Origin: Spirosoma oryzae
GTDB taxonomy: Bacteria > Bacteroidota > Bacteroidia > Cytophagales > Spirosomataceae
NCBI RefSeq assembly: GCF_003002825.1
Contig: NZ_PVTE01000009.1
Location: 164,863 to 228,862 of the forward strand
Length of the DNA: 64,000 bases
Direction of reading: 5' to 3'
Below the pieces are notes generated by a model. The model made no database searches, had not been told where the DNA came from, and was given only the letters and a program-made list of their open reading frames with translations. A program made the translations under genes and the position numbers. This document shows, piece after piece, positions 1 to 9,400 of this stretch (position 1 is its first letter; each line of letters starts with the position of its first letter).

Positions 1-1
1 A

Positions 2-178
2 ACGATCTTTATCGGTACGGTAACCGGCGGCTTCTGCGGGGCTCTGATTGCTCCCATGATCGGTTCGGTCACCAACCTGCCGGGCTACTGTTCCTCCTTT
101 GTTTCGGGGGCTTCGGGCCACTGGATCGCCACCACCCTGCTACCCAAAAAGCAGGATGATTACTTACACAAACCCTAA
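2..178 (+). CDS. C-terminal part of a small membrane-like protein (5' end outside window)
   Basis: An open frame enters from the left edge and ends with TAA at 176-178, leaving 58 codons. The visible part is a Gly/Ala-rich hydrophobic stretch (GGFCGALIAPMIGSV), then SGHWIATTLLPKK and a polar tail. This resembles the end of a small phage membrane protein, possibly holin-like, but no family is recognised. The next gene starts 14 bases downstream, so they probably share a transcript. Confidence 0.6.
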   Translation, partial: TIFIGTVTGGFCGALIAPMIGSVTNLPGYCSSFVSGASGHWIATTLLPKKQDDYLHKP

Positions 179-192
179 TCCGTCCATTACCG

Positions 193-1014
193 ATGATCTA
201 CGGTACTGAAGAAGCCTTTATCTGGCTTACTGTCCTGCTGGGCCTTGTCAACGTATTTTTCCTCTACATCCGCTGGGACCGGACCCATGAGCTATCTACC
301 GGTCACGACCGGGTGGGGCTTATCAGTTGTTTTGGCAGCGGGCTGTGTCTGCTGATCTGTGCCCTGACGCCCAGTCTGGCCTACCTGTTTATCTGGCTGG
401 GACTTGGCTTTCTGGGGCTGAGTCTGGGTTACGAGTACTGGTACTTTGGTAAGTACCCGGTTAAAGTCGTCAAGATCGACACTATTCCGGCTTACAAACC
501 CCGGTTACACTGGGTAGCCGATCTGGTCGAAGCCAACCCGGATCCGATCCGACCCAAACCCTTCTGGCAGCGGCCGTTTTCGAGGGCTGAAGTCAGCTGG
601 GGTATCTGCTTTTTTCTGATCGTCTTCGGCTTCGACCGGGTCATGACGGCCCTGGCCTACAAGGATAACGAAGTGATTGCCGCTAAACGGGAAAGCTCCC
701 AGGTCGTTAAATCCGTCGTCAGTCAGCAGGGAGCCCGGACCCGTTCGGCCATTGCCCAGGCGGTGGATTCCCTCCGACAAACCGATACGGTTATTTTGAA
801 CGGAATGCTCTACTACCGGATTCACCTTCAGCACCTGGACCAGCAGCAAAAGTTGGGAGACCGGCCGAAGCTGGGCAGCATAAAACCCAGACGGTCCGGA
901 AAACTCAGCTACCCGGTTCAACCGATTGCTCCCAGCTTCGAGCAGCTGGATTCCCTGAGTAGTCCTGGTCAGTACGCCCTCTTACCCCCCGATACGCTGC
1001 GGATTCAGTTTTAG
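193..1014 (+). CDS. Multi-pass membrane protein, unknown function
   Basis: The protein has 273 residues. Three hydrophobic regions are visible: residues about 9-28, a long stretch about 46-80 that could span twice, and about 136-155. A polar, partly coiled C-terminal third follows, containing SLRQTDTVILNGMLYYRIHLQ and a proline-rich end. It sits between another membrane-like gene and the tail-fibre esterase gene, so a role in lysis or at the envelope is possible but is only inferred from position. It was not recognised as a known family. Confidence 0.7.
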   Translation: MIYGTEEAFIWLTVLLGLVNVFFLYIRWDRTHELSTGHDRVGLISCFGSGLCLLICALTPSLAYLFIWLGLGFLGLSLGYEYWYFGKYPVKVVKIDTIPAYKPRLHWVADLVEANPDPIRPKPFWQRPFSRAEVSWGICFFLIVFGFDRVMTALAYKDNEVIAAKRESSQVVKSVVSQQGARTRSAIAQAVDSLRQTDTVILNGMLYYRIHLQHLDQQQKLGDRPKLGSIKPRRSGKLSYPVQPIAPSFEQLDSLSSPGQYALLPPDTLRIQF

Positions 1015-1080
1015 AAACCGGACTGCTCAATTGATTCAGTCTATCTCACCTACTTCACCCAGGCTTTATTTTTAGCTTTT

Positions 1081-3204
1081 ATGGCTGCTTTATTCAATAA
1101 CCCCAACGGCTATGGACTGGAACGGGAAATTCAGGAAACCATGCGGGAATCCGATATTCTGGGTCAAGATGGTACACAGTACCGGTTTACGGCAGAAGAC
1201 CGGGCCAAACTCAATACTGTTGTTTCTAATAGTTTGACGTGGCGGGGAGTTTGGACGGCCCATACGGTATACGCGGTGAATGATACGGTAACAAACAACG
1301 GAAACACCTATCGACGATTGGTAGCGGGCACATCAGGAGCTAGTTTCGACCCGGCGATGTGGGAACTACTGGCCGCGAAGGGGGACACGGGTGAAATTAC
1401 GAAAGCTACTCTTGACTCCGCCATATCGGGGGTGTTTTCTCCTCCTGCAATCGACGGGTATCTCTACCGGGCAAAGAACAACAACCTGAACCTAGTACAA
1501 CCCTGCTTCGCTTTCGACCTGTCTGCAATCGCCTGGTCATCAGGGGCCAGTTTCACGTTTTCCTGCAAAATTGTTTCCAAGTCGGGCAACATCGTCTCTA
1601 CTCCCCAGATTCGCACGTTCTGGAATGGTGTTTCTACAATCAACGACATTACGGGACCGTCACTTAACATATCGAAGTCCACGACATTACCAGCTAACCA
1701 GACCATCAGTTATGCAGTAAGCGGCACTAGCAATTTCTCCAAAACCAGCTACGTGCATGTGTTTCTGGACGTGTCACTAACCGACGGAACAGTGTCGAGC
1801 GACCTGTTAATCTACGATGTAGCATTCACGGTTTCGGGTATGCCCGGCCCAAAGCTACCGGGATCGGACCTCTACCGAGCGAACGGAACCGACACGATAA
1901 CGGCTGTCACGACCCTGACCGAAGCGGCAGCTACGAAAACGTACGTGGACCAGAAAAAGGTAGAGGCACTGGCCTATACCGATGCAGTGGTTGGACCCTT
2001 GAAGTCTAACCCTGTCGTCGGGAGTCGATACACCGGAGTGGCGAACACGGTCAATCCTACCTTAATGCAGCCGATCATCGTCTTCGATACTCAGGGGATC
2101 AACTGGGCAGTCAACGATGCTATTGCGTTCACCTGTAAGCTAATCTCCCGTAGTGGCAACATCACCAACATCGCCACTACCCGCGTGTTCGTGAATGACG
2201 TAGCCGCACTGGACAGTACGGGTGGAAGCTCTGGCAACATGGGATCGGCTTCCGCCAGTCCGGGGACGGATACAGCATTAGTCTACACGGCAACCAGGGC
2301 AGCAGCGGTGAAGGCTCGTTACATCCACGTCTATATCGACGTGACACTAACCGCTCCGACGACTCCAACTACGTTCGACATCTACGATGCAGCCCTGACG
2401 GTTAAAGGTATTTCAACCGTGCGGGTAGCGGGATCGGCCCTCTATATGGCTAACGCGAACGATACTGTTACTTCGTTTTCCTATTTCGATAATCAGTTAG
2501 CCAATGTCGGCTACGTAAATACGCAGCGAGATGCCGCAAAAACCTACGCGGATAGCCTGATCTCTAGCAAGCTGAAGGGGAAAAAGTGGAACGCACTGGG
2601 TGATAGTATCACCTATGGACATGGGGTCGGTGTGAACGGGACCTACCGGGCAATACTCGCACAACGTTGGGGCATGACAGCTCGAAACTACGGAATTTCG
2701 GGTACCTGCTTGGCTGGTACGAGTAACAGCTTCGGGGCGAGTATGGCAACCCGGTATAATGATATGGACAACGACGCGGACTATATTACTGTGTTTGGCG
2801 GCACAAACGACTGGTCGGCAGCAATTCCTATAGGAGTGAATACAGACACGCCAGTGGATACGTTTAAAGGAGCTTTAAACGTACTCTGCAAGGGGTTGAT
2901 TGAGAAATATCCGACTAAGAAAATTGGATTCATTAGCCCTTTAAACCATAGAACGACCAACAATTCAGGAGGGCTGTCTGTCTTGAATTATGTAGACGCG
3001 ACCATCGAAATATGTGGTTTGTGGGCAATCCCTGTGCTCGATCTATATCGTCGTGGTGGCGTTCTACCAATCAACTCGGTACAAAGGGGTACCGTGATGT
3101 TCGATAGTAACAATGATGGTATAGGTGACGATGTTCAACATCCAGGCCCCGTGGGTCACGGAATGTTGGCTGACCGAATCGAAGCTTTTATGTTGATGCT
3201 CTGA
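1081..3204 (+). CDS. Tail fibre/tailspike protein with C-terminal SGNH/GDSL esterase domain
   Basis: The protein has 707 residues. Residues about 55-100 resemble a small carbohydrate-binding fold (WRGVWTAHTVYAVNDTV, then a Trp near 97). Two related beta-domains follow, about 125-260 and 310-455, each with an FxCK(I/L)xSxSGNI core and ending in an xLYxAN(G/A) motif. Residues 500-707 form an SGNH hydrolase: block I GDS with Ser509, GGTND at 573-577, and the Asp-x-x-His pair D684/H687 followed by Pro-Gly. Such esterases deacetylate surface glycans, so it is likely a virion receptor-binding enzyme. The start is the ATG after a T-rich tract. A hairpin terminator follows. Confidence 0.85.
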   Translation: MAALFNNPNGYGLEREIQETMRESDILGQDGTQYRFTAEDRAKLNTVVSNSLTWRGVWTAHTVYAVNDTVTNNGNTYRRLVAGTSGASFDPAMWELLAAKGDTGEITKATLDSAISGVFSPPAIDGYLYRAKNNNLNLVQPCFAFDLSAIAWSSGASFTFSCKIVSKSGNIVSTPQIRTFWNGVSTINDITGPSLNISKSTTLPANQTISYAVSGTSNFSKTSYVHVFLDVSLTDGTVSSDLLIYDVAFTVSGMPGPKLPGSDLYRANGTDTITAVTTLTEAAATKTYVDQKKVEALAYTDAVVGPLKSNPVVGSRYTGVANTVNPTLMQPIIVFDTQGINWAVNDAIAFTCKLISRSGNITNIATTRVFVNDVAALDSTGGSSGNMGSASASPGTDTALVYTATRAAAVKARYIHVYIDVTLTAPTTPTTFDIYDAALTVKGISTVRVAGSALYMANANDTVTSFSYFDNQLANVGYVNTQRDAAKTYADSLISSKLKGKKWNALGDSITYGHGVGVNGTYRAILAQRWGMTARNYGISGTCLAGTSNSFGASMATRYNDMDNDADYITVFGGTNDWSAAIPIGVNTDTPVDTFKGALNVLCKGLIEKYPTKKIGFISPLNHRTTNNSGGLSVLNYVDATIEICGLWAIPVLDLYRRGGVLPINSVQRGTVMFDSNNDGIGDDVQHPGPVGHGMLADRIEAFMLML

Positions 3205-3266
3205 TATTTACTTAATCTGACTAGAATCTGTATAACCTAAACGATTCAGGTTTCCTGCTGCCCACT

Positions 3267-3310
3267 AAAACCGGCTTACCTTAACGGGTCTGCCGGTTTT
3301 CTTTATTTTT
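3267..3310 (+). terminator. Rho-independent terminator after the esterase fibre gene
   Basis: AAAACCGGC (3267-3275) pairs perfectly with GCCGGTTTT (3292-3300) across a 16-base loop, followed by CTTTATTTTT. It ends the 1081-3204 transcript just before the next start codon. Confidence 0.6.
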
Positions 3311-3312
3311 CT

Positions 3313-5940
3313 ATGGCCGTTTCGTTTATTTCCCGAACCCTTTCTTCCCCCGACTACATTGCTCCGCTGGATCAGAACCTGGTATTCCAAAGTCTGATCA
3401 CCCGCCAGCAGGCCTACGATAAGGGGGTACAGCAGGTGGATAGTCTACTGGAGAATCTGTCTTCCCAGCCCATCTACAACCAGGGTCACAAAGCCTACTA
3501 CGAGCAGAAGGTAGGACAGCTCACCGACCAGCTCAACCGATTGGGGGGAGCCGACTTTTCCGACCGAACCACCCTGCAGCAGATCGGACAACTCTCGGGA
3601 CTAGTCAGCCGGGACGGGCGGATTTTGTCAGCCATCGAAGACGGTAAACGAATTCAGCAGGCCCGCCAGCAGATCGATACCTGGAAAGCCGACCCCAAAA
3701 AGTATCCCGGGCAGTACGCTCCCCAGAACGAGTGGCTGCTGGGCCAGCAGATTCAGGCCTACAGTACCGATTCATCCGAGGGAGCCCGTTTTCAGGGCGG
3801 GGCTACCCCCTACGTCAACCACCGGAAAATCATCGGGGACCGGGTGCTGCAGATTCAGAAACAGATTGCTCAGACGGGGGGCTACGATACACTGGTCGGT
3901 GGCAAGCAGCAGTTTATCCAGACCACCAAAGCCCTAACCCCGCTGCAGATCCAGCAGATCGTTCAGGGAGAATTGGCCGGAGATCCTGCTCTGATGAACC
4001 AGCTCCAGATCGATGCCCAGTACGAAGCCCGGAACCTGCCGACCGATACACCCAGCTACCAGCGGGCCCGTCTGGCTCAGCTGACCTCGGCCCGGGACCG
4101 ATTGGCCAAACAGGCCGATGACTATAACTCAGAGGGATTATTGGCTCTGACGACGGGATCTCCCGCCCAGCAGGAAGCCGCCCGGACTGAGCACCAGCAG
4201 CAGCTCAAACAGATCAGCCGGCAGATGCGGGCTTATGAAGAACAGATCCGGGCCGTTGGCTCCCAGAGTCGGGACGAAGCCGTGCTGGGGATGCACCTGG
4301 ACAGCTACGTAACGGGCCTTCAAGCCGAGTACGGCTTTGAAAGTCGGAAACTTCAGGCTAACCCGATTTACGGGGTGGAGCTGGCCCACCAGGACCGGCA
4401 GGCCGCCCTTGAGCAGGCGGGTAGTCAGTTCCGAATCCGGGAGCAGAACGAAAACGACCGGTTTCTCTACGGCTGGAAAAAACAGGACGAACACCTGGAC
4501 AAACAGCAGGCCTTTCAGCGGGAACAGAAACTCCTGGACCTGGAAGCTAAAACGGGTCTACAGGCTAACGGAGATGGTTCGTATTCTACCCCGGATACAG
4601 CCTTTAAAGCCGTGGACCTGGGAGCTTCCCAGGTAACGACGACCAGTCTGGAAGCCATGCAGGCCCAGAGTCAGTCGGACGCCCGGGCCCAGAACGGCCG
4701 GATTCTGGATCTGGTGGTTAGTTACGTAGGTAACGGAGACCTGCAGAAGATGGCCGGACTCCGGGCCCAGCTAACGGTCAGTACGGATAGTGACGGCAAT
4801 ATCAATGGGATCAAATACCCCAAATCGGTGGCTCCCAACGTAGCCGTTGCCGCCCGGCAGATCGTGGATGATTACCACCAGTATCTGCAGGGTAACGGTC
4901 ATAACCCGGACCTGATTCGGCAGCTCAAACCCGAGCAGCGAGCCATGCTCCAGCAGATCGAAGTCGGAGCCGCCCAAAACCGGATTGCCCAGCAGCAGTA
5001 CAAAGACATCGAACAGCAGGCCATTCGGGAATCCGGTATGACCCAGGCTGAGCTAAACCGGATGAACCAGCTCCGGCTGGAAAAAGCCCGTAACCCCCAG
5101 CTGTTTTCAACGGCTACACCCGTACCCGGCGGGGGTGGACTGGCCATAACCAGCTCGGCTAAAGCCCAGGAACTGGCCAGTCTGGAAGCCCGCTTCAAAC
5201 CCGCCCAGCAGACGGTAATCGAGCAACTGGGTAAATCAGGTATTTATAACCGGGGGTTTCTGGTGACGGGAGACGCGGCCAAAAAAGACTCCGATCTCTA
5301 CCGAATCGTCAAACACCGGATCGACCAGCAGGCCGTTGACCCGGCGGGAGCCACCAACAGCCAGCTCCGGGCCATTCAGTCTCAGCTGGAAAACGGGGAG
5401 ATTACCCAGATGGTGGTACTGAAAGATTCCCAGCAGATCGAAGTATCGGGCTTTACCAAAAACGGAGAGGAGAAAGTACCCTTTAAGGCCCGGGTCGATT
5501 TCATGGGCTCCGCCGACTGGAATGCGGTACTGTCCGATAAACTCCGTACGGAACAGGGTGGCGGACAGAAAGCCCTGCTATCCGAGCTGGATAAAAAAGG
5601 GGCCCTGCTGGCTGGTAAACGGGCCGTAGCCTTTGCTCCGGTTCAGAGTCAGCTGGCCTTCTCGGTATCACCGGTTAAAACGAGTAGTGGCTACGGACTG
5701 GGTCTACTCTACCAGGGTAAACAGATTCCGATTCCACCCTACTTTAAAAACGGGGTTCCCTTTATTCCAACCGTGTTCCAGCAGAAACCCATCCAGTTCG
5801 TCTCGGGCGGTTTGGATAACTGGTCATCGACCAACATCGAACGGCAGCTTAAAGCCCGCTACGGAGCTACTGACCCGGCCTACAAACCGACCATTCACGA
5901 TTTTTACCGCTTCATCACCGATCCCGAACTCTTCCCCTAA
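3313..5940 (+). CDS. Helical virion protein, putative cargo/ejection or tail-associated protein
   Basis: The protein has 875 residues and is rich in Gln, Ala and Arg, with long predicted helices over residues about 30-680 and many QQ pairs. A more beta-like C-terminal region follows (about 690-875). No enzyme motif is seen. The N-terminus (FISRTLSSPDYIAPLDQNLVF) looks like a short structured anchor. It is followed by the DUF5675 and 1812-residue genes with almost no spacing, so it belongs to the late transcript that also supplies the giant virion proteins. The comparison to crAss-like cargo proteins is by size, composition and position only. Confidence 0.65.
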   Translation: MAVSFISRTLSSPDYIAPLDQNLVFQSLITRQQAYDKGVQQVDSLLENLSSQPIYNQGHKAYYEQKVGQLTDQLNRLGGADFSDRTTLQQIGQLSGLVSRDGRILSAIEDGKRIQQARQQIDTWKADPKKYPGQYAPQNEWLLGQQIQAYSTDSSEGARFQGGATPYVNHRKIIGDRVLQIQKQIAQTGGYDTLVGGKQQFIQTTKALTPLQIQQIVQGELAGDPALMNQLQIDAQYEARNLPTDTPSYQRARLAQLTSARDRLAKQADDYNSEGLLALTTGSPAQQEAARTEHQQQLKQISRQMRAYEEQIRAVGSQSRDEAVLGMHLDSYVTGLQAEYGFESRKLQANPIYGVELAHQDRQAALEQAGSQFRIREQNENDRFLYGWKKQDEHLDKQQAFQREQKLLDLEAKTGLQANGDGSYSTPDTAFKAVDLGASQVTTTSLEAMQAQSQSDARAQNGRILDLVVSYVGNGDLQKMAGLRAQLTVSTDSDGNINGIKYPKSVAPNVAVAARQIVDDYHQYLQGNGHNPDLIRQLKPEQRAMLQQIEVGAAQNRIAQQQYKDIEQQAIRESGMTQAELNRMNQLRLEKARNPQLFSTATPVPGGGGLAITSSAKAQELASLEARFKPAQQTVIEQLGKSGIYNRGFLVTGDAAKKDSDLYRIVKHRIDQQAVDPAGATNSQLRAIQSQLENGEITQMVVLKDSQQIEVSGFTKNGEEKVPFKARVDFMGSADWNAVLSDKLRTEQGGGQKALLSELDKKGALLAGKRAVAFAPVQSQLAFSVSPVKTSSGYGLGLLYQGKQIPIPPYFKNGVPFIPTVFQQKPIQFVSGGLDNWSSTNIERQLKARYGATDPAYKPTIHDFYRFITDPELFP

Positions 5941-5943
5941 GCC

Positions 5944-6414
5944 ATGATCGATTCACAAGTTGAAAAACAGGAACTAAACCTGTACCTGAACCGGACCTAC
6001 TATCCAACCGGTACCAACGGATCATTAACCGACGGAATGCGGGAAATCAGTAAAACCATCGAACTACCCTGGAAGGATAACCAGCCCCGCATCAGCTGTA
6101 TACCGGAAGGAACCTACCCGGTAGTGATCTATAATTCACCCAAACACGGTCCGAGCCTGCTGCTGAAGAAAGTACCCGGCCGCTCGATGATCGAAGTCCA
6201 TTCGGCCAACTGGGCCATGGGAAAAGACGGTACCGGTAAAACCCCGCAGCTGCTGGGCTGCATTGCCCCGGTGACCCAGCTGGATACCGAGACGGGTGGT
6301 CGGCCCGGCGTGGGCTGGAACTCCGGTAAAGCCCTGGAAAAAGTCGAAGCCCTGACCTTCCCTGTTATCAAGGCCGGTGGTCAGGTATTTCTCCACATCC
6401 GTAAAGCCGCTTAA
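5944..6414 (+). CDS. DUF5675 family protein
   Basis: The 156-residue protein matches the pattern remembered for DUF5675: an N-terminal ELxLxR strand, TIELPW, then CIPEGTYPV, a conserved GRSMIEVHSANW segment and a later GCI motif (about residues 99-101). Members occur widely in phages and integrated elements and are suspected to act on cell-wall or surface polymers, but no biochemical role is known to me. No signal peptide is visible, so if it acts on murein it would have to be carried in the virion or released by a holin. It starts 3 bases after the previous stop and its stop codon overlaps the next start (TAATG). Confidence 0.7.
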   Translation: MIDSQVEKQELNLYLNRTYYPTGTNGSLTDGMREISKTIELPWKDNQPRISCIPEGTYPVVIYNSPKHGPSLLLKKVPGRSMIEVHSANWAMGKDGTGKTPQLLGCIAPVTQLDTETGGRPGVGWNSGKALEKVEALTFPVIKAGGQVFLHIRKAA

Positions 6415-9400
6415 TGAATCCCCAGGCCCCAACACCACCTAACCCTGTATTTGATCCGAACAGGGTTCCATTCGAAGGAGCCGGTGAGCCAAAACCCCTG
6501 CCCCTGTCTCCCCTGGAGATTGCCAGCAGCATTTCGGCTCCGCTGATTAAGGAAGCCGCCCGGAAACCCAGTCCGGCGGATACCCTGCTGAAGCTGGGTC
6601 AGTCGGAAATGCTCACCGGCCGGGAAGCCCAGGAAGCCAGCCGGTACACCGACGGAGGTAACACCTACCTGCGGGGCCGGGATAACGAAGCCGTGGCTGC
6701 CGCCGGGCAGGGGTTCTGGAGCCGGACCTGGAACGATACCAAAGCTCTGGTGGGTATTACCGGCTCCTCGATCCTGCAGGCTCCCCTAGCCATCCCCCAG
6801 CTGGTTAAAGCCGGGGTGAGTCTTTTGCAGGGAGAAGGAATCGACAAAGCCCTGGACTACGCTCGGGGTGAAGAAGGTTCCTGGATGCGGGGTCTATCGG
6901 ACTGGCAGGATCAGCTGAACCAGGATACGACTAACTACAGCTCCAGCTGGGCCCGGGAGAATCCCTGGAAGAATTTAATTCCCGGTTACGGCGGAGAAGG
7001 CGGTACGGACTTTGGTAGCTTGGTTCGCTCGGGTGGGTTTGTGCTGTCAGGCATTGCTACCAGTCTGGCCGAGGGAGCCCTGGGGGCGGCTTTAGCTCCG
7101 GTAACCGGCGGAATTTCTCTGGCTGCCGTTGGTGTCGATCTGACGGGTAAACTCGTCCGGGGTTTCAAGGCTTTATCAACCATCGGAAAAAGTCTGGATA
7201 AGCTGGATGATGCGCTACGGCTCAAACGGGAAGCCGAAGGAGTTCTCCACGGGGTAGACACCATTCAGGGGTTGGGTAAGCTCTGGAGTGGAATTGATAC
7301 GCCACTGGGTAATCTCTCCACCCGATCGGCCCTGCACGGTTTCTTGCTGGCTAATTCCGAAGCCAGTCTGGAAGGCTACGGAGCCGAGAAGGAACTGGAG
7401 CGGACCCTGCTGGATCAATACTACCAGCAGACGGGGCAGGAAGCCACGGGAGAAGCCCGGAGCCGGATTCAGTCGGTGGCTCAGCAGGCCGGTAACAGTA
7501 CCTACCTGTGGAATCACGCCTTACTGGGAGTGAGCAACAAGTTTCAGATCGATTCGATCCTGAAAAACTTCTCGGCCACCAAACAATTGTTTTCCGGACT
7601 GGAAGGTGATCTGTACCGGGCCGAACGAAAGACAGGTACCAATGTATTCGAAGCCGTTCGGCAAGGTAGTAAACCACTGATCAGTTCGGCTCCCGAAGGA
7701 GCCAGCTGGTTCAGCCGGGGTTTAGGAGCCGGTAAAGCCGTGGGTACCCAGGGCCTGCTGAGTCTGTCCGAAGGTCTGGAAGAAAGCCTGCAGAAAGCCG
7801 TTACCGACGGAACCCAGAGCTACTACCAGTACAAATACAACCACGGTGGTAAAGCTGATTTGCAGAACGGACTCGATGCGGCCACCCATGGGCTGTCGGA
7901 AGCTTTCGGGACCAGCTCAGGCTGGACCGAGTTCATCGGCGGAATGCTGATTGGTTCTCTCTTTGGTGGGGGCAGTAAGGCCCTCTTCGACTGGCGGTCG
8001 GCTCCCGGCCAGCAGAAACGGGCCGAAGCCCTGGCCCAACAGTTCAACCTGTCGATGCCGGACTTTCAGCGGGTTATTCAGCAGCAGCTGACGGGTAGTC
8101 TGGCCGGAGCCGATCTGTTGACCAAAGGAGCCGAGACCAACGCGGTGTTGGGAGCCAGTTCCGTGGGAGCCCAGGCGGCCAGCCAGGGCCAGCAGCGGAT
8201 TTTTCAGAACCAGAAAAACTCGGCCGAGTTTTCGTTTCTGTATCCCTTCGTCCGGCAGGGAGCTGATTCGGTACTGAAAGAACAACTGGATTCCTTTAAA
8301 CAGGACATCGAAAAACGGCCCGACGAATTCCGGCAGGCCTACGGTATTGACGGCTCGGTACCAACCGATAAACTCCGGGGAATCATCGATCACCTGGGTA
8401 CCAAACTGGAAAGCCTTCAGCGGGCCCATGATCGTTACGCTCCGCTGTTTATCAACCCGTATAAGAAGGACCCCTCGTCGGAAGACTACCGTGACTTTGA
8501 AGCCTACCGGGCCGAGCTGCTCCACAACGATTACCTCCGGCAGAGCTACGGGGAGCGGATAGCCAAGCTTCAGGGTAAAACCAGCCTGCTGGGGGAAACC
8601 GACTGGACGTCCCCTGCTGGCTGGAAAGCCCGGAAGGGACAAATCAGTAACCGGCTGACCGAGCTGGACAGCTTGATCAGTCTGGCCAAGCAAAGCCTGG
8701 CTCCTACTGGTGACCGAACCAACCCGACGGATGAGGAAGTAGCCCGGGTGGACCGGCAGCTTCGTTCTCAGCAACGGGCTGAACGGGAAGAGCTGGAAGC
8801 CCGGCTGTCGGCCATCGAGCAGATTCAAACGGGTAACTTTACCGACTATGACGCCGTACTGGATACGATCAAGGCCGAGCTGACCCATCCGGACATGGGT
8901 ACGGGTCTACCGAAAACGATCACCCATACCGAACTGGCCCAGCTGCTACAGGACCGCTACGACGTCGGGGAGCTTCAGGCTTCGATCGATAAGCTGACCG
9001 AGTTATTCAACGGATTGAGCAGCCGGAAGGGCTTCGAGGATTACCGGGTAACTACGGATCGGTACCGGGCTAAACAGGTTCAAAAGGAACTGGAAAAACT
9101 CCTGTCCAGCCGGACGGCCCTGCGGGATGAAATCGTGGGTCAGTTCGATTCAGTAGCCGATGCCGAATTGCACCTGGGTTCCCTGGATGAGCTGACGGCC
9201 CGCTACGGATCCGACTACAACCAGAATCCGGACTCGGTTCGTACGGAGCTGGGGCAACTGATTACCGAAAAGAAAGCCGAAAAAGCGGACGAAAAAGCCC
9301 GGCGGGATGACGAGATCCGGATTCTATCCGAACTGGTTAAAGGGGATCCCCGGGTGGCTGCCGTTCAGAGCCGGGCCGATCAGACCGGAGCCGAACTGAC

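Noticed and set aside
7917..8888. 323-codon minus-strand frame opposite the 1812-residue gene
   Set aside because: It is a shadow frame caused by codon bias of the plus-strand gene; no start context, no protein-like composition, fully antisense.
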